DNA from: an uncultured Microbacterium sp.
GTDB taxonomy: Bacteria > Actinomycetota > Actinomycetes > Actinomycetales > Microbacteriaceae
DNA: 13,119 nucleotides
Reading direction: 5' to 3'
Assembly: GCA_937988695.1 (NCBI GenBank)
Contig: CALKHM010000116.1
Location: forward strand, 1-13,119
Below are positions 1-6,547 of the stretch, in pieces; the first letter of the stretch is position 1, and each line of letters starts with the position of its first letter. A program made the position numbers and the translations under genes. A model generated the notes under the pieces. That model was not told the origin of the DNA. It was given only the letters and a program-made list of their open reading frames with translations, and made no database searches.

Positions 1-1609
1 CGACCTGCATCCCGCGCGCGTCGTACCAGCGGTATCCGACGAAGATGCCCTCGCCGTAACGGACGTGTCCGAACGAGCCGGGGAAGTTGCCGTACGCGGG
101 AGTGTCCTCCAGGCGCAGCGGGATCGTCTCGGTGAGCTTGCCGGACGGGTTCACTGCGCCGTACAGCACGTCGGCGGTCGCCGAGCCGCCGGCCTGGCCG
201 AGCAGCCATCCCTCGAGGATCGCGGGCACCCGGTCGTGGAACGGCAGCGTCACGACGCCGCCGTTGGAGAGGACGACCACCGTGTTCGGGTTCGCGGCGA
301 CCAGCGCATCCAGCAGCGCGAGCTGCGCGGCGGGCAGCTCGAGATCGTCCCGGTCATAGCCCTCCGACTCGGCAGTCGCCGGCAACCCCAGGAACGCCAC
401 GACCACGTCGGCGGCGGATGCCGCAGCCACCGCCTCCTCGCGCAGCGCCGCCGGGTTGCCCGACCCGTCGAGCGTGAATCCCGCGGCGTACACGGCCTCG
501 CCGGTCGCGGCATCCGCTATCGCCTCCCACGCGGTGTCGAGCCTGGTCGGGTTGATCAACGACGACCCGGCGCCCTGATACCGCGGCGTGCGAGCGAACG
601 CGCCGACGACGGCGACCTTCTGCTCGGGTCGCAGCGGCAGCAGTGCGCCCTCGTTGCGCAGCAGCACGATCGAGCGCCCGGCGACCTCTCGCGCGAGCGC
701 GTGGTGCGCGTCGACGTCGAGCGGACCGGTGATCGGCGGGCGGCTCTGCGCCCTGCGCACGAGGTTTCGCACCCGGCCGGCCGCGACATCCAGCGCCTTC
801 TCGTCGAGCGTGCCCTCCGCCACGGCGGCGACCAGCTGCGCGTCGGTGCGCCCGCCACTGGCGGGCATCTCGAGGTCGAGGCCGGCGGCCAGGCCCGCGA
901 CCCGGTCGTTGACCGCGCCCCAGTCCGAGACCACGAGCCCCTCGAAACCCCACTCGTCGCGCAGCACCTTCGTCAGCAGCCACGGGTCCTCCGACGCGTA
1001 CACCCCGTTGATCCGGTTGTACGAGCACATCACCGTCCACGGCTGGGCGTCTTGCACCACCCGTTGGAACCCGCGCAGATAGATCTCGCGCAGCGGCCGC
1101 GGGTCGACGTCGGAGCTGACGCGCATCCGGTCGAACTCCTGGTTGTTGGCCGCGAAGTGCTTCAGCGACGCGCCCACCCCCATGGACTGGATGCCGCGGA
1201 CGAGGCCCGCGCCGAGAACACCCGACACGATCGGGTCCTCCGAGAAGTACTCGAAGTTGCGCCCGCACAGCGGCGACCGCTTGATGTTGATCCCCGGACC
1301 CAGGATCACCGCGACGTCCTCGATCGCCGACTCGACGCCCAGAGCCTTGCCGACGCGCTCGGCCAGCTGCGGGTCGAACGACGCTCCCAGCCCCACAGCC
1401 GGCGGGAAGCAGGTGGCCGGCACGCTGTCGGCGATGCCGAGGTGGTCGCTGGCCCCCGCCTGCTTGCGCAGGCCATGCGGCCCGTCGGTGAGCAGGATCG
1501 ACGGGATGCCGGCATCCGGCACCGCCTTCGTCGTCCAGAAGTCCGCCCCCGAGGTGAGGGACGCCTTCTGCTCCAGCGTGAGGTCGGAGACATCGGTCGT
1601 GTCGGTCAT
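1..1609 (-). CDS. Glycoside hydrolase family 3 beta-glycosidase (C-terminal end beyond window)
   Basis: The reading frame is open from an ATG at 1609 to the left edge, giving 536 visible codons and no stop. It reads as a GH3 enzyme, a retaining beta-glucosidase/xylosidase-type hydrolase of non-reducing-end sugars. Visible motifs: DGPHGLR (residues 42-48) in the TIM-barrel domain, KH (150-151) in SLKHFAANNQE, and the nucleophile Asp229 in VVSDWGA. The C-terminal alpha/beta domain follows, with the EGYDR motif; Glu416 in AESEGYDR is the probable acid/base. The last visible residues (GEGIFVGYRWYD) normally precede the fibronectin-III-like end of such proteins, so about 200 residues are probably missing. 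There is no obvious signal peptide, so it is probably cytosolic. An AAAGG Shine-Dalgarno lies 7 nt before the ATG. It is 54 bp downstream of an MFS permease gene and probably in its operon. The exact sugar cannot be read from sequence. Confidence 0.93.
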   Translation of the reverse strand, partial: MTDTTDVSDLTLEQKASLTSGADFWTTKAVPDAGIPSILLTDGPHGLRKQAGASDHLGIADSVPATCFPPAVGLGASFDPQLAERVGKALGVESAIEDVAVILGPGINIKRSPLCGRNFEYFSEDPIVSGVLGAGLVRGIQSMGVGASLKHFAANNQEFDRMRVSSDVDPRPLREIYLRGFQRVVQDAQPWTVMCSYNRINGVYASEDPWLLTKVLRDEWGFEGLVVSDWGAVNDRVAGLAAGLDLEMPASGGRTDAQLVAAVAEGTLDEKALDVAAGRVRNLVRRAQSRPPITGPLDVDAHHALAREVAGRSIVLLRNEGALLPLRPEQKVAVVGAFARTPRYQGAGSSLINPTRLDTAWEAIADAATGEAVYAAGFTLDGSGNPAALREEAVAAASAADVVVAFLGLPATAESEGYDRDDLELPAAQLALLDALVAANPNTVVVLSNGGVVTLPFHDRVPAILEGWLLGQAGGSATADVLYGAVNPSGKLTETIPLRLEDTPAYGNFPGSFGHVRYGEGIFVGYRWYDARGMQV

Positions 1610-1663
1610 CGATTCGCCTTTCGTTTCGTGTCGGTGCTGGTCTCGGTCTTCGTGTCCGGCTGG

Positions 1664-2974
1664 TCAGCGCGTCGCCTTGATCGGCCAGATCGCGAGGGCC
1701 CCCAGGATGCCGAGGACGATCGCGACCGGGAACAGCCCCTGGTAGCCGAACGCCAGCACGATCGCGCCGGCGACGCCGGGTGCGAGGGTCTGCGGCAGGG
1801 TCGCGGCGATGTTGACCACGCCGAGGTCTTTGGCGAACGACTTCGCGGACGGCAGCACCTCGGTGATCAGGGCGGTGTCCACGGCCTGAAACATGCCGAA
1901 CCCGAACCCGGCGATGAACGTCATGATCATCCACGCGTCGAGGTCCTGCCAGAACCAGGGCAGCAGGAAGCCGAGGCTGACCACCGCGGCAGACGCGAAC
2001 ACGAAGGGCTTGCGACGTCCCACCCTGTCGGACAGCGGCCCGGACACAAGCGTGGAGATGACGATGCCGACGATGCTCAGCAGCCCGAGCAGCGGGATGA
2101 CGGTCTCCGGATGCTCGACCTTGAAGTAGTACTGCAGGAGATACAGCTGATAGCCCGTGACGGCGAAGTAGCCGGTGTACAGCAGCAGCCGGCCGGTGAA
2201 CGCCCAGAAGAAGTCCGGATGCTTGACCGGGTTGACCCAGAACGTCTTCAGGAACTCGACCACGTCGAACGGCTCGGGCTTGAGCTGGGTGCTCGGGTAG
2301 TCGGGGTTGAAGAGGACGAACAGCGACAGCACGACGATCGCGAAGACCGCGAACGTGATGTAGCCGGCCACGACGCTGTTGAAGAAGAAGGCGCCGATGA
2401 TCGACCCGCCCAGGGCTCCCACCATCAGGCCGACGCCGGACAACGCGGCGAACGTGCCGCGTCGCGCGACGGGAACGCGGTCGGGCATGACCGCCGAGAG
2501 AGGACCCTGCGCGAAGTTGAAGCAGATCTGCACGAGCACCCAGGCGATGATGAAGCCGACCAGCGAGCCGACCATCGCCAGGCCGATCAGGGCCAGCGCG
2601 CCGGCGAGTGCGCCGATCACGATCCATGGGCCGCGACGCCCGAGGCGCGAGCGGGTGCGGTCGGAGATCTGGCCGGCGATCGGCTGGGCGATCATGGCGG
2701 CGAAGGCGCCGATCGTCGAGACGATCGCGAGGTTGGCGACGTTGACCTGGTTCGCGTCTCCGAATGCCAGCGTGATCTGCTGCGGCAGCAGGATCCCGGG
2801 GACGGCGCCCCAGATCATGAAGATCGCGAAGTTCGCCGGGATGATCCAGATCATCAGGCGCCGCAGCCCCTTGACGGGCGGGGGTGGGTCGTCGTTGCCC
2901 GCCGCGGTGGCGACGAAGGTGTTCTCGGTCATCGCAGCGGCGGGTGGGACGGATGATTCTGACGGCACTGTCAT
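1664..2974 (-). CDS. MFS transporter, probable glycoside/sugar permease
   Basis: A 436-residue major facilitator with about 12 hydrophobic segments, the first around residues 40-63. Motif-A-like loops occur twice: GQISDRTRSRLGRRG (101-115) after TM2 and GPLSDRVGRRKP (312-323) in the second half. The first ~35 residues are hydrophilic and Pro/Ala-rich, presumably cytoplasmic. The start at 2974 is preferred because AGGA lies 6 nt upstream; an internal Met at residue 15 (2932) has no comparable site. The gene is upstream of the GH3 gene on the same strand, 54 bp apart, and divergent from a TetR gene. The likely job is import of a beta-glycoside or oligosaccharide that the GH3 enzyme then cleaves. 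The substrate is inferred from context only; export of a toxic glycoside is the alternative. Confidence 0.88.
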   Translation of the reverse strand: MTVPSESSVPPAAAMTENTFVATAAGNDDPPPPVKGLRRLMIWIIPANFAIFMIWGAVPGILLPQQITLAFGDANQVNVANLAIVSTIGAFAAMIAQPIAGQISDRTRSRLGRRGPWIVIGALAGALALIGLAMVGSLVGFIIAWVLVQICFNFAQGPLSAVMPDRVPVARRGTFAALSGVGLMVGALGGSIIGAFFFNSVVAGYITFAVFAIVVLSLFVLFNPDYPSTQLKPEPFDVVEFLKTFWVNPVKHPDFFWAFTGRLLLYTGYFAVTGYQLYLLQYYFKVEHPETVIPLLGLLSIVGIVISTLVSGPLSDRVGRRKPFVFASAAVVSLGFLLPWFWQDLDAWMIMTFIAGFGFGMFQAVDTALITEVLPSAKSFAKDLGVVNIAATLPQTLAPGVAGAIVLAFGYQGLFPVAIVLGILGALAIWPIKATR

Positions 2975-3032
2975 GAGGGATCCTGTCGGTGGAGATGCGC
3001 TCGGCGATCAGCTCTGCGGCAGCAGTGCAGAA

Positions 3033-3062
3033 ACCATACGACACTTGGTTTTAAGAAATCAA
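3033..3062 (-). promoter_or_regulatory. Probable promoter of the MFS-GH3 operon
   Basis: On the minus strand a -35-like TTGATT (3057-3062) and a -10-like TATGGT (3033-3038) are separated by 18 bp, leaving a leader of roughly 50 nt before the permease ATG at 2974. The -35 box and most of the spacer lie within the TetR-type palindrome at 3042-3065, so bound repressor would block RNA polymerase. Confidence 0.5.
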
Positions 3063-3065
3063 GTG
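3042..3065. promoter_or_regulatory. 24-bp palindrome, probable TetR operator
   Basis: The sequence is an inverted repeat of the form CACTTGnTTT-N4-AAAnCAAGTG, with 9 of 10 positions in each half-site complementary when counted outside the two n positions. It is AT-rich in a very GC-rich region and lies between the divergent permease and TetR genes. It overlaps the permease -35 region and ends 10 bp before the -10-like TATCGT of the TetR gene. Size, symmetry and position fit a TetR-family dimer site; binding is inferred. Confidence 0.7.
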
Positions 3066-3075
3066 CTGCTCGGTT

Positions 3076-3081
3076 TATCGT
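3076..3081 (+). promoter_or_regulatory. -10 element (TATCGT) of the TetR gene, leaderless type
   Basis: TATCGT fits the actinobacterial TANNNT -10 consensus and lies exactly 6 nt before the ATG at 3088. This would place transcription start at or next to the A of the start codon. GAAGG at 3082-3086 is too close to the ATG to work as a Shine-Dalgarno site. No convincing -35 box is visible. Confidence 0.45.
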
Positions 3082-3087
3082 GAAGGC

Positions 3088-3738
3088 ATGCCGAAGACCA
3101 CACGACGCGGCGCCTACGCGAAGGGCGTCGCCAAGCGCGAGGAGATCCTCACCCGCGCGCTCGAGGTGATCGCCCGCGAGGGGTACCACGGCGCCTCGGT
3201 GAAGGAGCTCGCCGCCGCGGTGGGCCTGAGCCAGGCCGGTCTGCTCCACTACTTCGACTCCAAGGAGGAGCTGTTCACCGAGATCCTGCGCAAGCGCGAC
3301 GACGTCGACGTCGCCGAGCTCGGCGGCATCGCGGCGACTCCGGTGGACCTGGAAGCCGTGCGGGACGGGTACGTGCAGATCATCCGGCACAACAGCCGCG
3401 TTCCCGGCGTCGTCGAGCTGTTCTCCCGAATGGCGGTGGACGCGGCCGATCCGCAGCATCCTGCCCATCGCTTCTTCGTCGAACGCAACGCACTGCTGCG
3501 CGGGGTGTTCGCCGACGCGATCGCCCGCGCGCAGGCGGCGGGCGAGCTCACCGACGCCGTGGACGCCCAGACGCTCGCCCGCATCTTCCAAGCCGTCGCC
3601 GACGGCCTGCAGCTACAGTGGATGCTGGAGCCCGAGGTGGACATGCCGGCCATCGTCGACGACTTGTTCGCCGCCCTGGTGCGAGGGCGCTCGGGCCCTG
3701 ACGCCACCGGGCCGAGGGCGCCCGAGCAGCGGGCGTAG
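3088..3738 (+). CDS. TetR/AcrR family transcriptional regulator
   Basis: A 216-residue protein with a typical TetR N-terminal DNA-binding domain at about residues 16-64. The helix-turn-helix reads ASVKELAAAVGLSQAGLLHYF followed by DSKEELF (roughly 36-63). The C-terminal part is a mostly helical ligand-binding and dimerisation region of ordinary family length. It is divergent from the permease-GH3 genes, with a 113-bp intergenic region holding a strong palindrome, so it is probably the local repressor and probably also represses itself. The inducer is presumably the glycoside or a breakdown product; this is inference. It is convergent with the downstream oxidoreductase gene, with a stem-loop between them. 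Confidence 0.92.
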   Translation: MPKTTRRGAYAKGVAKREEILTRALEVIAREGYHGASVKELAAAVGLSQAGLLHYFDSKEELFTEILRKRDDVDVAELGGIAATPVDLEAVRDGYVQIIRHNSRVPGVVELFSRMAVDAADPQHPAHRFFVERNALLRGVFADAIARAQAAGELTDAVDAQTLARIFQAVADGLQLQWMLEPEVDMPAIVDDLFAALVRGRSGPDATGPRAPEQRA

Positions 3739-3749
3739 CACCCCCGACA

Positions 3750-3785
3750 CGCCGGCCGACAGCGTCGCACCCGGACGCGCCGGCG
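3750..3785. terminator. Stem-loop between convergent genes, candidate bidirectional terminator
   Basis: CGCCGGC (3750-3756) and GCGTC (3762-3766) together pair with the contiguous right arm at 3774-3785, leaving a 5-nt bulge and a 7-nt loop. The structure fills most of the 52-bp gap between the TetR stop and the oxidoreductase stop. There is no U-tract, which is common in high-GC actinobacteria, so function is uncertain. Confidence 0.4.
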
Positions 3786-3790
3786 GGCGG

Positions 3791-4852
3791 TCAGACCGCG
3801 GTGAGGGCCGGGATGACCTCGCGCTCGAACAGCTCGACGCCGGAGGTGTCGTACGCGAGCTCCGGGAAGTAGTGGATCGAATAGCCCAGTCCGTGCGCCG
3901 CGCGCGCGGACAGCCGCTCGACCACCTGCTCGGGGGTGCCGAAACCGTCCGATGCGAGGTACTCCTGCTCCACCTTGTCGGCTCGCGCCTGCCCGAGGTG
4001 CGGCAGCAGCCGGGCCTTCACGGCGGCCAGCCGCTCGTGCGCCTCGGCCTCGGTCGGCGCGACGATCGTGTTGAAGTTCGACGACCGGACGATCTCGGCC
4101 TGATCGCGACCGAGCACCGAGCAATGCGCACGCAGCGCGGCATCCTTCTGCAGGAACTCGTCGAGCGGCCCGGTGAAGTTCGTGTACGACGCGTACCGGG
4201 CGGCGATGCGCAGCGTGACCTTCTCGCCGCCGCCGGCGATCCACAGCGGAATGCCCGGGCCCGCCTCACCTGGGGCCTGGACCGGGGCACCTCCCGGCGC
4301 GCCGGCGCGCAGACCCGGCGCGCGGACCTTCTGCACGGGCAGCGGCCGCACGATCGCGCCGTCGACCTGGTACTCATGGCCGGAGAAGGTGGCCGTGCCC
4401 GTCGTCCATGCCTGACGCATGATCTCCACGCCCTCGCGCAGCTTGCGCAGGCGCCGCGGAACCTCGGGGAACCCATAGCCGTACGCGCGCCACTCGTGCT
4501 CGTACCAGCCGCCGCCGATGCCCATCTCGACACGGCCGGCCGACACGTGGTCGATCGTGGCGGCGACCTTCGCCAGGTATGCCGGGTTCCGATAGCCCAT
4601 GCACGTGCACATCTGGCCGAGCCGGATGCGCTGGGTCGACGCGGCGAACGCCGCCATCAGCGTCCAGGCCTCATGCGTGGCCTCGTCGCTGGGCACCGGC
4701 GTGGTGTGGAAGTGGTCGTAGACCCACAACGACTCCCACGGTCCGGCGTCGGCTCGCTGCGCAAGCCCGCGCATCGTGGCCCAGTGCTCGGCGGGGTCGA
4801 TGCCGACGAGGTCGAAGCGCCAGCCCTGAGGAAGGAAGGTTCCGAATCGCAT
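3791..4852 (-). CDS. LLM-class (F420-dependent type) oxidoreductase
   Basis: A 353-residue luciferase-like TIM-barrel oxidoreductase. It opens with MRFGTFLPQGW, has SLWVYDHF at 41-48 and RIRLGQMCTCMGYRNPAYLAK around 75-95, then a glycine-rich GRVEMGIGGGWYEHE at 106-120 and WIAGGGEKVTLRIAARYA at 204-221. These are typical of the actinobacterial F420-dependent subgroup; FMN use cannot be excluded. The substrate is unknown. Residues ~175-199 are an unusual Ala/Gly/Pro-rich stretch placed where relatives usually run directly from the PLPVQ-like segment into PLWIAGGG, so this may be a lineage-specific loop. It appears to have its own leaderless-type promoter (TAGGCT, 6 nt before ATG), separating it from the esterase upstream. 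Confidence 0.92.
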   Translation of the reverse strand: MRFGTFLPQGWRFDLVGIDPAEHWATMRGLAQRADAGPWESLWVYDHFHTTPVPSDEATHEAWTLMAAFAASTQRIRLGQMCTCMGYRNPAYLAKVAATIDHVSAGRVEMGIGGGWYEHEWRAYGYGFPEVPRRLRKLREGVEIMRQAWTTGTATFSGHEYQVDGAIVRPLPVQKVRAPGLRAGAPGGAPVQAPGEAGPGIPLWIAGGGEKVTLRIAARYASYTNFTGPLDEFLQKDAALRAHCSVLGRDQAEIVRSSNFNTIVAPTEAEAHERLAAVKARLLPHLGQARADKVEQEYLASDGFGTPEQVVERLSARAAHGLGYSIHYFPELAYDTSGVELFEREVIPALTAV

Positions 4853-4858
4853 GACGCC

Positions 4859-4864
4859 AGCCTA
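4859..4864 (-). promoter_or_regulatory. -10 element TAGGCT of the LLM oxidoreductase gene, leaderless type
   Basis: On the minus strand TAGGCT is followed by exactly 6 nt (GGCGTC) and the ATG at 4852. No Shine-Dalgarno lies in that spacer. The same hexamer and spacing occur before the lipoate ligase and the hydrolase at 11738, so it is probably a leaderless start. No clear -35 is visible. Confidence 0.55.
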
Positions 4865-4890
4865 GAGCCGGCGCTCCGCGCGCCTCGCGG

Positions 4891-5006
4891 ATGCGTCGCT
4901 CACAGCAGGGCGCGCACGGATGCGCCGCTCACAGCAGGGCGCGCACGGATGCGTCGCTCACAGCAGGGCGCGCGCGGATGCGTCGCTCACAGCAGGGCGC
5001 GCGCGG
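4891..5006. repeat. 29-bp tandem repeat, four copies, derived from the esterase 3' end
   Basis: Four head-to-tail copies begin at 4891, 4920, 4949 and 4978, exactly 29 bp apart, with only a few differences (T/C in copy 2; GCGCAC in copies 1-2 versus GCGCGC in copies 3-4). Copy 4 contains the last codons and TGA of the carboxylesterase gene (minus strand). Copies 1-3 repeat that segment, stop codon included, into the intergenic region. A short partial match continues at 5007. There are no spacers, so this is not a CRISPR array. Confidence 0.95.
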
Positions 5007-6465
5007 ATGCGTACGCGTCGGGCACGTCGCGGATCTCCGTGTCATAGACGCGCACGATCCGTCCGTCGCCGTAGCGCGGCCATCCCGGATCGCCGTCGGT
5101 GACGAACGCGACGGCGGCGGCGTGCACCCTGTCGGCGAGCGCCTGCGGAGGGTTCGGCCCGGCCAGCGCCTGCATCGCCGGGCCGTCCAGGCAGTCGAAG
5201 AAGAACGGCACGTCCAGGCAGTGCTCGGCGAAGCCGAAGTGCCCCGACGGCCACGAGAAGCGGTACACCCAGGTGGGCGCACAGGCGCGGTCGCCAGCGA
5301 TCTGCACCACCGCTCGCCGGAACATCCGGTCGGTGAGCAGCCGGCCGGCCAGCCGCGCCTTGCCCTTGGCCACGACCTCGACATTGGCGGCCAGGTACGC
5401 TCGGCGGGCGGCCCGCGGAAGGCCCAGCCTGCCCAGCAGCATCCCGCGCGGCACCCACCGCAGCTTCTTGTCGGCCCCCGCCAGCGCCATCGTGAACTCG
5501 TCGTCGGTGGCGCCGAGCACGAGCGGCTTGTCGGCGCCGACGCCGCCGCGCAGCGACTCGGGCGTCGGACGCAGGATGAGCTCGCCATCCACGGCCGGCC
5601 CCAGCGGCAGGCCCTCGTCGATGACGGCGGCCATGTTGCCGGCATCCAGCGCGGTGGCGTTCTTCTGCAGCTCGAGCACACGCTGCTCGCTCAGCGACGA
5701 GAAGCCGGCGCGGGTCGGCGGAACGCCGCCGGTCTCGGCGAGCGCCCGGCCGAACGCCTCGGAGCGCGCGGCCGAGACATCGGCCAGCGCGGACGAGATC
5801 GCGTACACGCCCTGGAACAGGTGCTGCGCGGCCGGCATCCCGAGCAGCGTCATTACCGCCCCGCCGCCGGCGGACTGGCCGGCGATCGTCACCCGTGACG
5901 GGTCGCCGCCGAACGCCGCCACGTTCTGCTGCACCCATTCCAACGCCAGCAGCCAGTCGCGCACGCCGCGGTTGGAGGGGGCATCCTCGATCCAGCCGAA
6001 GCCGTCGAAGCCGAGACGATACGAGATCGTCACGGTCACGACGCCGTCGCGGTTGAAGTTGCGGCCGTCGTACCAGAGGCTGGCCGGCGACCCGGCGAAG
6101 TAGCCGCCGCCGTGGATCCACACCAGCACGGGCAGGCCCGTCGCGGCGGGGTCGGGGGTGAACACGTTGACGTTGAGGGTGGACTGTCCGGGCACGCTGG
6201 GCTCGGGGATGAGCGTGACCCCCGGGTCACCGCGCTGCGCGGTCGGGCCGAACTCCAGCGCGTCCCGCACGCCGGACCACGGCGCCTTCGGCACGGGAGC
6301 GGCGAACCGCAGGTCGCCGACGGGCGCCTCGGCGAACGGGATGCCCAGGAACGCCGCCGAGCGCGCGTTCCCGGTCCCGCCGGTGGTCGGGCGCCAGCAT
6401 CCGCGCACCCGGCCCGCAGCCGTCTGGACCTCGACGTACTCCACCTCGGTGGCCTGATCCTCCAT
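4987..6465 (-). CDS. Type B carboxylesterase
   Basis: A 492-residue alpha/beta-hydrolase of the carboxylesterase/para-nitrobenzyl esterase family, which hydrolyses carboxylic esters. Visible parts: FLGIPFAEAPVGDLRF (39-54), oxyanion HGGGYFAGSP (118-127), and DPSRVTIAGQSAGGGAV (188-204) with nucleophile Ser198. The probable acid is Glu323 in GATDDEF, and the probable base is His415 in FAEHCLDVPFFF. Length is normal, and there is no signal peptide, so it is likely intracellular. The ATG at 6465 has a strong AAGGGAG site 4 nt upstream. The final codons (ASARALL, stop) lie within the 29-bp tandem repeat; because each unit carries its own in-frame stop, repeat expansion downstream leaves the protein unchanged. 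The physiological substrate is unknown. Confidence 0.93.
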   Translation of the reverse strand: MEDQATEVEYVEVQTAAGRVRGCWRPTTGGTGNARSAAFLGIPFAEAPVGDLRFAAPVPKAPWSGVRDALEFGPTAQRGDPGVTLIPEPSVPGQSTLNVNVFTPDPAATGLPVLVWIHGGGYFAGSPASLWYDGRNFNRDGVVTVTISYRLGFDGFGWIEDAPSNRGVRDWLLALEWVQQNVAAFGGDPSRVTIAGQSAGGGAVMTLLGMPAAQHLFQGVYAISSALADVSAARSEAFGRALAETGGVPPTRAGFSSLSEQRVLELQKNATALDAGNMAAVIDEGLPLGPAVDGELILRPTPESLRGGVGADKPLVLGATDDEFTMALAGADKKLRWVPRGMLLGRLGLPRAARRAYLAANVEVVAKGKARLAGRLLTDRMFRRAVVQIAGDRACAPTWVYRFSWPSGHFGFAEHCLDVPFFFDCLDGPAMQALAGPNPPQALADRVHAAAVAFVTDGDPGWPRYGDGRIVRVYDTEIRDVPDAYASARALL

Positions 6466-6489
6466 GGGTCTCCCTTCCGGTCCCTCTCC

Positions 6490-6540
6490 GGCGGCGCCCT
6501 TCCGGTCCGGGCGGCGCCCTCGCGGTCTGGGCGGCGCCCT
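6490..6540. repeat. 20-bp tandem repeat with palindromic GGGCGGCGCCC cores
   Basis: GGCGGCGCCCT occurs at 6490-6500, 6510-6520 and 6530-6540, a 20-bp period, with similar linkers between copies. The last two copies form the 11-bp near-palindrome GGGCG-n-CGCCC and can pair with each other across a short loop. The array lies in the 82-bp gap after the methyltransferase stop and before the esterase start, so it could help end methyltransferase transcription. No U-tract is present. Confidence 0.75.
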
Positions 6541-6547
6541 CGGCCGC

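Noticed and set aside
65..2956. A 963-codon open frame on the plus strand opposite the GH3 and MFS genes
   Set aside because: Its translation is an Arg/His/Asp/Gly-rich composition without any family motif. It is antisense to two genes with complete motifs, and long open antisense frames are expected at this GC content.
2932..2974. Internal ATG at 2932 as the permease start
   Set aside because: It lacks a ribosome binding site, whereas the ATG at 2974 has AGGA 6 nt upstream. It cannot be fully excluded.
354..3044. An 896-codon open frame on the minus strand overlapping the permease and GH3 genes in another frame
   Set aside because: Arg/Gly/Ala-rich with no recognisable domain. The true minus-strand frames here carry the GH3 catalytic motifs and the MFS membrane segments.
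4891..5006. CRISPR-like direct repeats
   Set aside because: The 29-bp units abut with no spacers and match the esterase 3' end, so this is a tandem duplication.
4891..5898. Plus-strand open frame beginning with repeated RRSQQGA-like peptides
   Set aside because: The peptide repeats come from reading the tandem DNA repeat on the wrong strand, and the rest is antisense to the esterase.
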